NCBI GenBank assembly: GCA_036023115.1
Contig: JAYKKT010000090.1
Location: 35,731,001 to 35,795,000 of the forward strand
Source: Brasenia schreberi
Taxonomy: Eukaryota; Streptophyta; Magnoliopsida; Nymphaeales; Cabombaceae
DNA length: 64,000 nucleotides
Direction of reading: 5' to 3'
This document shows, piece after piece, positions 27,217-39,300 of this stretch; position 1 is the first letter of the stretch; the number at the start of each line of letters is the position of its first letter. The translations under genes were made by a program, and so were the position numbers. Under the pieces are notes generated by a model. The model was not told the DNA's origin and ran no database searches. It worked only from the letters and a program-made list of their open reading frames with translations.

Positions 27217-27312
27217 CGAAGCCAGATGCATGCCCGAGTAAAGAACTCATGACATTCATCTTGTGAGTCGACTGTCCAGCCAAGTGAGATAGTGCTCTTT
27301 GTGCCAAGTCTC
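27217..27312 (-). mobile_element. tRNA-derived SINE, family B copy 1
   Basis: On the minus strand an A-box-like TCACTTGGCTGGACAG is followed by GACTCACAAGATGAA, then CATGAGTTCTTTAC (a mutated B box) and GGGCATGCAT. The same series of words occurs at 32930-33000 on the plus strand and in part at 28080-28140. It lies directly beside a LINE 3' end. Confidence 0.5.
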
Positions 27313-27777
27313 TTTAGTTTTTTCTTTTTGTCTAATTTATAATTACTAACAAAAGTTGCTTTTCAAGGTGAACAGCCAAGGAAAGGACTTCGAGGGCCTT
27401 TCACTTGAAGGATTGCAGTATAAAAGTTTTATATCCACAAAGTAAGTGATGCGTATCAATACATATTGTTTGTGTATAATATCGGTGCCTTGATTGATAT
27501 GATCTAAAATATGTACAATCTCTGCTCGTTTATTAATATGTACCATGCCATACCATAAAATATTGTATACATGATACTATCAAATATAGGGATTGCATGA
27601 TTTTATGTTTTTAAATAATTCTTTTAGTTTTTGTCTTTAAAATTAAAATTTATTGTTTAAAGTAAGACATATATTATCTTATCACATCAAACGGTATGTT
27701 GTTTTATATGTATATGTACATACATATTAATATAAAATTTGTGGTCATCTTGTATTTGTGTCTATGTTTGTATATGT

Positions 27778-27816
<39 letters not shown>

Positions 27817-28079
27817 ACCCTATTTTGCCCCGTACCCAACCCACACCTTTTGGGGAAGAGAGAACCCAAATATATAGAAACTATATCTGCATGTAGTTCA
27901 ATATTAGTTAGGTATATGGTACTATATAAATGATATTGTGCCTTTCACATTGATAAACATCAAACATGGATTGCACAAGGTGTGAAGGCCAGTTTAGGGT
28001 TATCTAACCACCAAAGCACCCAAACCATGTCTTGTACATAGAAGTGGCCTCTGCGGTTAGCCTAGCAGAGGTGCATTAT

Positions 28080-28146
28080 TTCTCTCAGGTACTATGACAA
28101 GGTCGAAGCCGGATGCATGCCGTGTATCGAACTCAAGACCTTCATG

Positions 28147-28215
<69 letters not shown>

Positions 28216-28330
28216 CACACACACACACTTTTTTCTGGTACATGGGAAGACTAAAGGTAGAGGCACATCCTTGGTATCGAATTTGTGAGTCAAACCCCCA
28301 ACCAGGCAAGCTATTGCCTTTTCCCACTCT
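28080..28330 (-). mobile_element. tRNA-derived SINE, family B pieces split by microsatellites
   Basis: Minus-strand reading gives an A-box-like GCTTGCCTGGTTGGGG near 28315, then a B-box-like AATTCGATACC near 28280. A (CA)n/(GATA)n/(AT)n tract (28149-28229) follows, and after it a second B-box-like GAGTTCGATACACGGCATGC near 28135-28110. The last part matches the family B copies at 27217 and 32918. Two SINE pieces or one rearranged copy are equally possible. Confidence 0.4.
28149..28229. repeat. Compound microsatellite (AT)n(GATA)n(CA)n
   Basis: About 38 bases of AT, then seven GATA-type tetranucleotides, then a short CA run, without interruption. Confidence 0.95.
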
Positions 28331-28359
28331 TTTGATATACAAATAATTAAACCACATAT

Positions 28360-28361
<2 letters not shown>

Positions 28362-28435
<74 letters not shown>
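28362..28435. repeat. (AT)n microsatellite
   Basis: AT dinucleotide run of about 73 bases. Confidence 0.95.
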
Positions 28436-28438
<3 letters not shown>

Positions 28439-31400
28439 GATCAGTTCCTCGTGTTTAGGTATATTATACATTTAATTTGTATTTGAACATTATTTTCTTA
28501 CAAAAGTCATTTATTAAGATGTGTACTCACACAAAACAAAGGGCATACTTGAGCATTAACCACGTGTTCATGGGAAACCAACACACATATGACTTGATAA
28601 TTAGCCTTTTTACATCTATAAGATCATCATACATTCCAAAATGCATATAAATGACTTCTCCAGCCTCAACTAATTATCCTACGTACATTCAGTTATCCTG
28701 TAATTTGGCGAAAGGATCTTATTGATATCTCTTGTCATATTGTCATTTAAAATCGGCTTTGTTATACAAATACAGAAACATACATTTCAATAATCAGACT
28801 GTCTCAATCGGAATCAATGCTGCAATGAATAAGAAAATGGATTTTTATAGAATTTTTAAGGGCAGTAAGTATGATCACAGGGGGATCTATTCGCGTTTTA
28901 AAGGCTGAAATCTGAAATTGTAAGAATTACCTGTAACTAAGAGTACCACAGGCAAATTATACTGAATAAAATGTAACTTTTAATACTCATGTAATGTATA
29001 TATATATATATATATATATATCAAAAAGATATTGAATCTTTAGAATATGCTAGACAACATCCAGCAGTACTGTAAAGCAGCTTTCGACAATATCTAGCCT
29101 TCAGAAAAAATTCAACTAAAGAATATCGAAGCTTGATGAATTTTTAGACAAAATATGAAATGTTTCACAAAAGAAAAGCTACCTTGTACACCCAGAGAAG
29201 CAACTCCACATGTAACTGCAGAGCAAGCCGTAATTGCCGAGGAAGAAGAGATTGGAGCATACAAGTCCACTTGAGGAGTTCTACGAACATGAAGCAGATG
29301 AACCTAAAATCAAATTGGGAGGAGAGACGAGACGAAGTACTCATCAACCCGATCTTGGACCGGCCTCCTTTGCATGTCCTAGGAGCCCGTCGGTGGAAGG
29401 ACCTTTATCTAATTATTGATGGGATTCCAATAGTTCAAAATGATCATTGAGTAATATAATATAAGCCTATAGTTGGACAGCAAATTTAGGATAAGTAATT
29501 TTGAACTCTCTCTCTCTCTCTCAGAGTTGTCTCACAGTAAGGATATTTGACATCACTAAGATATCTAGAAAAATACCGTTTGATGATAGTTCATCATTTT
29601 TTGTAAAGTTATCTTAAACAACCCATCTTTTGAACATTACTTATTTATTAGCCTAGAAGGGAAATAATGCACTAGTTAAGGGACACTTTGTTGCTAGACG
29701 AGAAGTTTGATGCTGTCCTGTGCATATGATAAGGATCTACCTAATAATACATGCCACTTTGCTGCTATATCAGAAGTTTTAAACAACCCATATAATATAA
29801 ATTTAGAAGTGCTGCTAACAGTGGCCAAGAAATCTACTTTGCAACTCATCTGCTAGCACCACCATATACATGTACTAGCACTGCCATCTTTCTTTCTTCC
29901 ATTGCATGCCTGCAAGCTGGGCGACTTAAAAGAGATGAAGGAAGCTTGCTAACTAGTATTCATGTTCGAGCTTATAATTCCCTTGCTTCTTTATTGTTTA
30001 TACACCTCGATGAATTGATTGACTGAAACATGATTCTGCTTTTCAAGAGTTAAATGCTCGCATCCCACAAGATCAAGCACAATTTCACGACGACAACAAA
30101 GATTGATGTAGCCACCCCACTTAGTGTGGGATACGGCTTGGTTTTGGTTTTGAATTGATTGACTTGATACGTAGCCTCAAAACATATCTATAACTTTATA
30201 AACTTATATCAAAATCTTAGATTCCTGCGATCAACAATCACTGATTCTGTTCTTGACTTCATTTTGGTTCCATAGCATGGAACCCATAACAGCTTCTTTT
30301 CGAAAGTAGAGCAACAAGTGGAGAGTCGAATTTCTTTGTTAATCTTCAACGACTGACAATGGTTCTGCAACCCATTGAAGATGACGCAGAATTTCTATTG
30401 GAAAAATACCTGCGGAAGTCAAACTCCATTGTCATTTATAGTGGTTATGGGTATCCATACTACGACTTGAAATATGGGAAAGATGTCAAATTCTTCAGCA
30501 TCAGTACTATTTCCGACGTTATTTGCGGAATTAGAGGAGATTGAATGGGTGATTGTTGACCTTAGTGCAAAAGAGTTAAAGGGCATCTATTGCATGGATC
30601 CTAGTCCCAATGGACCTAGGAAAGCTTTTAGGGTGAAGCCAAGTTCAGTTGAATGAAATTCAGTTGAAAATTGGAAGCCTCCGCCGAAGCTTTTTAGGTT
30701 TCAGGTGAAGAACCCCGATCGCCTCTCCCACGAATAGGTCCTGCCACTTCATCGTACGTGTTCATACTGAGCTGGTTGCGGAAGTAAGACACTTGTGAAG
30801 ATGGATTGTTGTTTCACAAGAGCAAACAGTTTCAAATGAAGTAATTAGAACCACAATTAACATAATGATCCCGATGATGATAAACTAAATATATATAGCT
30901 AAATCTATGAAAAAATCTCGTTAACTCTTTCTTTTACTGTATGGACCTCAACATAAGCTGTCATATACCGCCACTAAGACCTGCACTTACAACATGAAAC
31001 TTTGATGGGATGAATTTATTGGATGTATTAAATTGAGACTTGGCAAATTTTAGCGAACTTTAGCACGAATTGAGCTCACAAATGATGTCGAATGGAGAGA
31101 TATTAAGGGCAAATTTTCTGGGGCTTACTCTATAATGCATTGCTCCCAGTAATCAATCAAAACCCCAGTTTAAAATAATGGAAGTTAGGGCATGCTGAAG
31201 TTACATATTATTCTCCAAGCCTATCAACGGGTTGAGTTTTTTGAACCAAATTTGACTGACAATGAACCTTTTAGGTTTGTGTTCGGGAACAACAGAACAG
31301 ACAAAATTTTGGGTCAGACCCGCAGTATCTGACCACTCACAAATTTTATATCAGCGAATGTTCAAGTACAATTTTCTAGCTGTATTTTAATATATATATA

Positions 31401-32251
31401 TATATATATGACTTTTCTTATAGGAACTGGTTGTGGTTTTCATGTCTGTAGACCGATAAGAGCAGACTTGAGTTTGGTTCAAGCATCCTAAAATGGTAGC
31501 CGACTTCCCCTGGGTTCGACTTGGTTTGAGATATACAGAGCTCAGATAAAAAAAATACTGATGGCTATGTAAATATAAATCTATAAAACACAAAATAAAC
31601 AGATTTTAAAGAAAAAAGGAGGGAAAATTGTATCATCTATTGTTGGGCACCTTGTTCAAATGATATGAAGCAGAGATGATGAATAACCTGATGCAGCCAA
31701 GGGAAGTTGGGGTTCAATTGGGCTCCAAAGTAATAGGAGAGCTGCAAATGCCATTCAACTTAAAAATATGCATATGCTTTTCATATTTTAAATAAATAAA
31801 TAAGAAAAAAGGAGTCTACTAAGGGTTCTGGGATCTGACCCAGCTTCCATGCTGAAAAGAATAGACCAGCTTGGTTCATTCTTGGGTACCAAGCATGGAC
31901 TAACATTAACCAAGCTGAGCTCACACTGACCAACACAGTGTGTAGCCCTAGATACTTAACTGATTTCAATTAATATGTGATTTTGAGTTGGATCTAAGTT
32001 TATTGCACATTTCAATTAATATGTGATTTTATAATATGATCAGTAATGAGGGGTAAGTTGCATCCGATCCTGCTACTACCTTTTGACCCTTTCACCTGAA
32101 CTACTAGGGCAAACTAAATCCCAACCATCCACGTTTCTCTATACAAAGGCAAATAGATTAAATTGCGACAATCAAGCAAATATAAACTGGAAACTCCTTA
32201 AATTTGTTTATCCTATGGTTGAATGCTCGTTCTTATTAATCTCATATTAAA
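28436..32251. other. Intergenic; a coding-like scrap near 30.3-30.7 kb
   Basis: No full gene seen. Between about 30345 and 30656 two plus-strand frames carry codon-like text: PIEDDAEFLLEKYLRKSN, then after a frame change ELEEIEWVIVDLSAKELKGI and CMDPSPNGP. This looks like a broken protein-coding fragment that I cannot assign. A small frame at 29234-29419 has mixed composition and no recognised family. Near 30098-30146 the words gtagcc.ccccacttagtg and tgggatacggctt recall the 3' end of plant Au-type SINEs, which share their tail with RTE LINEs. Confidence 0.4.
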
Positions 32252-32320
32252 CAACAATAACAACAAAGTCTTTTCTCATACTAGATGGGTGGGATATAGA
32301 TTTTTTTGTTTTCATAGAGC
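32252..32320 (-). mobile_element. 3' tail of RTE-type LINE (short remnant)
   Basis: On the minus strand it ends ctagtatgagaaaagactttgttgttattgttgtt, the decayed family tail, preceded by aaaaatctatatcccaccc. About 65 bases survive. Confidence 0.65.
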
Positions 32321-32917
32321 TCAATCTTGAGCCATTGTTAATAAGCTAGAGGGATTACTATCCCCACACCCCTTTTTCAAACAATATCAAAATTACGCTT
32401 CATATAAATACTCTTTCTTCTCGACATTTTTCTCTCTTCTCCCACTCAATTCTAGCAATAGTCTATCTCACCGGATCTTCTTTGCTCTGGCGATATATGT
32501 TTCATTATTGAGTATTATTTCCTTTTCGCTAACTGAATAATGCATATTCTTATGAATCTCATCGAAGAAAAAAGAAAGAACAAAAATGAAATGAATAATA
32601 AGAAAAAGAAGAACGACAACAACAATAAGAATCAAGAAAAAAATTAACATATGAAAAACAATCACGCTAAAAAAAGTGTGTAAATATTTAAAAAGGTGTG
32701 TACTCATCAATTCTATAAGCGAGATTATTTTTATTATTACTTTTCAACATTTGTGGTGGCTGTTACAGTGAGCACATGCTAGCTGTAGTAGCTTAGCCAC
32801 CTTCTGATCTACGATTCTAACTTTGTTTTTGCACCATGTTAATAAGCTGAAACCCCGAGTTTCATGATCGAGCAGCAAGCGAGCTCTCAAAAGCGTGTCT
32901 TTGCAGCACAATGAGCA

Positions 32918-33070
32918 AGCAGCTCACCTGGCTAGATTTTCAACTCACAAGTTGAAGTTCATGAGTTCGACACCCCAGGGCATGCTAGTGTTCAGCAGAA
33001 GCATTAGTGAGACAGTGATAATGGTGCCCCTCGAAAGGTAAAACCACAAGGCCAAGTTGGTAAGAGGAGG
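32918..33070 (+). mobile_element. tRNA-derived SINE, family B copy
   Basis: On the plus strand, gctcacctggctagat (A-box-like) is followed by caactcacaagttgaag, then catgagttcgacacccc (good B box match) and gggcatgc. These share order and spacing with the minus-strand copy at 27217-27312. The 3' end is not defined. There is no complete tRNA fold. Confidence 0.5.
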
Positions 33071-33310
33071 TCAACAAATCAGAGACGGTAAAATTTTGTC
33101 CTCGTTTTTTTTTTACATAAATCACAAATTTCTTTGCCTTTCACTACTACATATAGTAAAAACTCTCTTCCACTCCCTTTACCAAAAACCATCCGTTCCT
33201 TTCGCTAGTACATAGTACAATCTCTCTTTGAGTCCCATCATGTTTCATACATTGATTCAACAATTTCTACACTGAAGCAAAAACTGACACAATTTCAGCA
33301 ATTGTTTCAA

Positions 33311-33341
<31 letters not shown>

Positions 33342-33902
33342 GGTAAATGCTCATTTCATTGACATAATCAACGGTAGAAATTTGAATTAAAACTATTCTT
33401 ATACTTTTGTATTTTTTATTTAATGGTTTTATCACCACAACTATTATCTCAAAAATTGAGCAATTGAAATGATAAAGTAGATTTGAGTGTTTATCGCTAT
33501 GCCCATACATACATATATAGAGAGAAAGAAAGGAGTATATACTTAAAACATATTCTTGATTAAATCTACTCAAACATATCCATTATAGATCAGTATTTTT
33601 AAGAGCTTGTGGTGTAGTGGAGTTGAGCGAGCGTTCAAGTTGGGCCACATTTGAGTCGACAAGCGTCAAAGAAGCCCATTGCCTCATTAAATGCTCATGG
33701 AACACACGAGCCCATGTAAATCCTAATTATCTCTCATGTGCTTTGCATGCATTCGTGGAAATAATAATGCCTTACCACGTGCATGATATCATAAAAATGC
33801 ACACTGACATTTACATATTCAATAGCCACTCACATGATTTTTTTTACAAGCTCGCATGAAACATTTTACCAACTGGTAGATATGGCTCTCTCTCTCTCTC
33901 TT

Positions 33903-33904
<2 letters not shown>

Positions 33905-33977
<73 letters not shown>
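33905..33977. repeat. (AT)n microsatellite
   Basis: AT dinucleotide run of about 72 bases, preceded by a short (CT)n run. Confidence 0.95.
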
Positions 33978-33979
<2 letters not shown>

Positions 33980-34441
33980 GAAGAAACTGGTATATGTTAA
34001 TCTACTTAGGTGCTAACAAATAAAAATAAATCTCATTTGTCTATCTTTGATTGAAATTTTAAAAAGGTGTACTCACAACATTCCTTTCCAGCTTAAACTT
34101 CAACTGCACTTTTGTTTGTTCGAGAAGTTGTGCTAGGTTATATGATGAAAGAATGATATTCACCAAGGTTTTTTTTTCTCTTCCGGTCATACTTCTCTTT
34201 GCTTTGTTCTTTAGTATCGTTTGAATTTTTTGTGGATCATTTATGGCCACTCAATTAAATAGGTATATGTGAGAGATAAGGGGGAAAAAAGAACTCAATA
34301 CTCAAAACTGTAAAATTGATTTATGAATAGATACAGATGTACTCTACTCACGTAAGCACTTTTGGTTTTTAAATTTAAATTTCGATCATATATTAGAAGG
34401 TTTGAATTTGTTAGTACTTAAGTGTGCTAGCATATACGAGT

Positions 34442-34443
34442 TC

Positions 34444-34526
<83 letters not shown>
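34442..34526. repeat. Compound microsatellite (CT)n(AT)n(GT)n
   Basis: Three dinucleotide types follow one another without a break: about 20 bases CT, 35 bases AT and 28 bases GT. Confidence 0.95.
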
Positions 34527-34528
<2 letters not shown>

Positions 34529-35807
34529 AACACACTAACACACACAATTATTAATTAATCATTTAGTACGAGCTATTTACGAGCTAACATGTGCATGCAA
34601 CTCATCTCAGTTTATAGTCCTGCGGACCAATGACCTCTAGCGATTATTATAATGGGCAGATTCAGGTCTGACCCTAGGATTACAGGTCCAGCTTAATCAG
34701 GTCTTTTATCATTGGACTCAGTTCTGGGCTTGGGTTGGGTTGAAAATTTCCAAAACCCAATCTAACATGTACTTAATCAGATTTTATTTTATATGTAAAC
34801 TACCCAATCAAGTTAAGTTTGATAATTGAGAGCTGAACCTGAATCACGAGACTAGTTGAATCCTGTTTTGTTTACTGGATCCAACTAGTAGGATTCAGAT
34901 GAAGTTCAAACCTGACCCAAAACGACATCCCTAACTGTCACTATCCAGTATTGAGCTTGTCTTACAAGGTTGAGAGACATAGATTTCTAGCATATGTATA
35001 CATAGTTGGCTTATATGCTTAATGAAACGAGTTTATACAAGCCGATTCAAATCATATGTATCAAGCTTGAATAGCTTAATGAGTCAAGTCGTTTTGGGTT
35101 TGTGGCATCAAAAATCGATCAAGAATAAGCTCGATGCAACTTAATCAGATCTTGTGTAATCTGATTTGATTATTGCTCATATTACAACTGAATCCAAATC
35201 TGAATAAGGAAAACATATCCATCAACGAGTTCGACCTGGATTCAGTGTTCAAAACCCGAACCGCTTTCTGATTACGGTCACCTAGTTCGTTTGGTTCTCT
35301 GTTTTTAAATTATAATTCTACCCAATTCTCTAATCAATCTTACTTGTTGCACCAAACCCAACTAATTAAATTTGAGTTCGAATCCGATCCATAACACCCC
35401 TAAGCTCAGGTTGAGGTTGAAGGGCCAAAGGAGCTGGAGTCCCAGGTAGGTGCGGGTAGTAATCTCAAGTTTTGTGTTGTCCATGAGTCGTGTCATTTCG
35501 TGTTTATGTGAAATGAGTACAACCCCATTTTCTTTTCTTTTGTTATTTCAGGTGGACTTGGAATGCGGGACCTTTGAAGTTGTGCTCGTGTTGGATTTTC
35601 GTGTACAATCGCCGACGTTTTTCTGTAGCGTGAAAGAACCCGAACACGATTCGGTTGTATTGCCTGGGCCGACACGAAAAGCTTCAAACATTTTCGTGTC
35701 GTGTCTCTGTTGTCCGTTGCAAGCATGGAAGAGCAGTAAAATAAAAACGAGAGCGTAAACATGGAAAGAAAAATACGTTAAATATTTACTTCAAACTCTG
35801 CCGACTA

Positions 35808-35843
<36 letters not shown>

Positions 35844-36376
35844 GCCACCGGACGGAGAATGTGCATAGGCTCAGGCCTTTTCTTTTGCTTTCTTTCCTTG
35901 TTGACGAATTGTTGATTTCGATAGATACGTCTTCTTGTGGCTTGCTGTGAACGTCTGTCCCATCCATCTGGAATAACCTTATGAGCAGACGAAGATCCAT
36001 AGCCGATTCTTCAGATAATTTCCTTGTGTCTGCATTTCTTTGTCTGGCCTTTTCTGCTTGGACGTGTTTTTGGTGCAAATTTTAAACCCCAACAACGATT
36101 GGGGTTTTGGGTATTCCTCTCTCCTTCACTATGCTACTGTACGATGAGTAAAGCTTAGTAGATCTTTATGCAGGCGGTGAAATAAAGTTTGTGGTTCTCG
36201 GATCTTAGCTGTTTTGAACTTTTGATCCAAGTCAACTGAAGAATTGAGCACTTTTGCCTTCTCTTTGTTGGGAGTGTTTAAGTTTGATTTTCTACTTATC
36301 TAGGGTTTTTCTTGGTGCTGTCTGCGGTTCTCGGAGAATCTTGATGTGTATTCTTGAGTTCGCTATCGTACTTTAA

Positions 36377-39300
36377 ATGTCAAAGTTTCCTAGCCCTACA
36401 CCTCAAGAATCCAGATCTGCTTCAGCTTCCCGACAGAGGTACTATAACTTCTTTCCGGACTGACATTGGTGAATCTTTCAGTTGGACTTGTAACAATTTT
36501 TAGATCTTGCGTGTAGATCCGTTGATATGAATATATGTTGCTTATGGTTGCCTTCCTAGCTAGGAGAAATGGACATACTTTGTTAATTTCTACTCAAAGT
36601 TGATATTTTGCTGTTTGATTGATGAACAATTATGAGTTACTAGAACACTTCTAGTCATATTCGAGCTCATTTAGTGAAGTAAATATTATCTTGATCATTC
36701 CTATGATTGTGAATTTTCTCCCTGCATGTGCTACTCGAGGATTTTGAAAATTGTATCGTTCTTTGTACTCAGGGAACTGAATGTATCAGCATCAGAAATG
36801 GAGGACCCGGATGGGACCATGGTCGTGGTTGCTGAACTCATTGAGTCTTTACATGCCAACATGTCCTCAATCAAGGAGAAAGAGATGATCACCTCGCAAT
36901 TGCTTGATCTTGCAAAATTATCGAAAGATGCAAGGGTTGCAATTGGTTCTCACTCACAAGCGATGCCTTTGTTTATTGCTGTGTGGTGACAAAGATGGCT
37001 ACTGGAAAGCAACATTAGAAGCTGGAGGTGTGGATATTATTGTGTGTCTCTTGTCTTCAGACAATGCTGTTTCTCAGTCAAATGCAGCTTCTCTATTGGC
37101 ACGTTTAATACTGGCTTTCAGTGATAGCATCCCCAAAGTAATAGACTCTGGAGCAGTCAAAGCATTACTTCAGCTTGTTGGTCAGGAAAATGATATTTCT
37201 GTACGAGCTAGTGCTGCTGATGCCCTAGAGGCCCTTTCTTCAAAGTCAACCAAGGCTAAGAAAGCTATTGTTAGTGCAGATGGTTTACCAATCCTTATTG
37301 GAGCTATAGTTGCTCCTTCTAAAGAGTGTATGCAAGGTGATGGTGGCCAGGCTCTGCAGGAGCATGCAACTCGAGCTTTAGCCAATATCTGTGGTGGCAT
37401 GTCTGCTTTAATACTATATCTTGGAGAACTTTCCCATTCCCCACGCCTTGCTGCCCCGGTTGGTGATATAATTGGTGCTCTTGCTTATACACTCATGTTC
37501 TTTGAGGAAAAAGTTGATGTTGATGCCAAACATTTTGATGCAACTCAGATAGAGGATATTCTAGTAACTCTTTTAAAGCCTCGAGACAACAAGCTGATTC
37601 AAGAGCGTGTCCTCGAGGCTATGGCTAGCCTATATGGAAACGTCTGTCTCTCGAAGTGGCTCAATCAGGCAGATTCAAAGAAGGTTCTTATTGGACTTAT
37701 AACCATGGCTGCCACTGATGTGCAGGAGTATCTTATAATTTCATTGACAAGCTTGTGTTGTGATAGGGTAGGAATATGGGAGGCCATAAAAAAAAGAGAA
37801 GGTATCCAATTACTTATATCATTGCTGGGATTATCCAGTGAACAGCATCAAGAGTACTCAGTTCAGTTGCTAGCAATCTTAACTGACCAGGTCGATGACA
37901 GCAAGTGGGCAATCACTGCTGCTGGAGGGATTCCACCATTGGTGCAGTTGTTGGAGACAGGATCACAGAAAGCAAGAGAGGAAGCAGCTAATGTTCTGTG
38001 GAGTTTGTGCTGTCACAGTGAAGATATTCGTGCTTGTGTTGAAAGTGCTGGTGCCATCCCGGCATTTTTGTGGCTTCTTAAGAGTGGTGGACCGAAAGGA
38101 CAAGAAGCTTCTGCTATGGCACTCATAAAGCTTGTCCGAGTAGCTGATTCTGCCACAATTAATCAGCTATTAGCATTGCTTCTAGGGAATTCTCCAAGAT
38201 CGAAGGCCCATATAATCCGAGTTTTAGGTCATGTACTTACTTTGGCTTCACTGAAGGATCTCCTGCAAAAGGATTCTGCAGCTAATAAAGGCTTGAGATC
38301 TCTTGTTCAGGTTCTCAATTCATCGAATGAGGAGACCCAAGAATATGCAGCTTCAGTCCTAGCTGATTTATTTATCACAAGACAAGACATTTGTGATAGT
38401 CTTGCAACTGATGAGATTGTGCTTCCTTGCATGAAGCTTCTGACTAGCAAAACTCAAGTTGTTGCCACTCAGTCAGCTCGAGCGTTAAGTGCTCTGTCCC
38501 GTCCAACCAAGAGCAAAGCTGCAAATAAGATGTCTTATATAGTAGAGGGGGACGTCGAGCCACTAATCAAGTTGGCTAAAACATCCTCTGTTGATGCTGC
38601 TGAAACTGCTGTTGCTGCATTGGCCAATCTTCTCTTTGATCCTTCTATTGCCGCTGAGGCTTTGGCTGAAGATGTTGTTTCAGCTTTAACAAGAGTTTTG
38701 GCAGAAGGAACCTTGGAAGGTAAACAAAATGCTTCTCGTGCACTTCATCAATTATTGAAGCATTTTCCAGAAGGTGACGTTCTCAAGGGGAATGCACAAT
38801 GCCGTTTCACTGTGCTTGCACTTGTTGATTCCTTAAGAGCTATGGATATGGATGGAACTGATGTTGCAGATGCTTTAGAAGTAATTGCGCTGCTAGCCAG
38901 GACTAAACAGGGTCTCAACTTCACTTACCCTCCATGGTCTGCTCTGGCTGAAATACCATCAAGCTTAGGACCCCTTGTCTGCTGCCTGGCTGAGGGGCCT
39001 CCCCTTGTGCAGGACAAGGCAATTGAAATTCTGTCTAGACTTTGTAGAGATCAGTCAGTTGTTCTTGGTGATCTGTTATCTGCTAGTTCCAGATCTATTG
39101 GTTCATTAGCTAATAGAATAATGAACTCCTCCAGTTTAGAAGTAAAAGTTGGAGGTGCTTCCTTACTAATTTGTGCTGCAAAGGAGAAGAAAGAGCTCTC
39201 CATAGATTCACTTGATGCATCTGAGTACCTAAAACCATTAATACATTCTTTAGTTGATATGATGAAGCAGAGTTCTAGCTGTTCTTCATTAGAAAATGAA

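Larger units (their letters stand above)
33071..36376. other. Intergenic and CSI 5' region
   Basis: No gene seen up to about 35.8 kb. A (TTAG)n run of about five units lies near 33322. The last ~560 bases (from the CT run at about 35808-35840, then ccgccaccgg) probably form the CSI promoter-proximal region and 5' UTR. No convincing TATA box was found for CSI. Confidence 0.45.

Noticed and set aside
33319..33342. (TTAG)n as a possible interstitial telomere repeat
   Set aside because: Only about five units, and the sequence is TTAG, not the plant TTTAGGG repeat.
35450..35762. Two opposing frames upstream of CSI
   Set aside because: No recognised domain and both overlap; treated as intergenic DNA.
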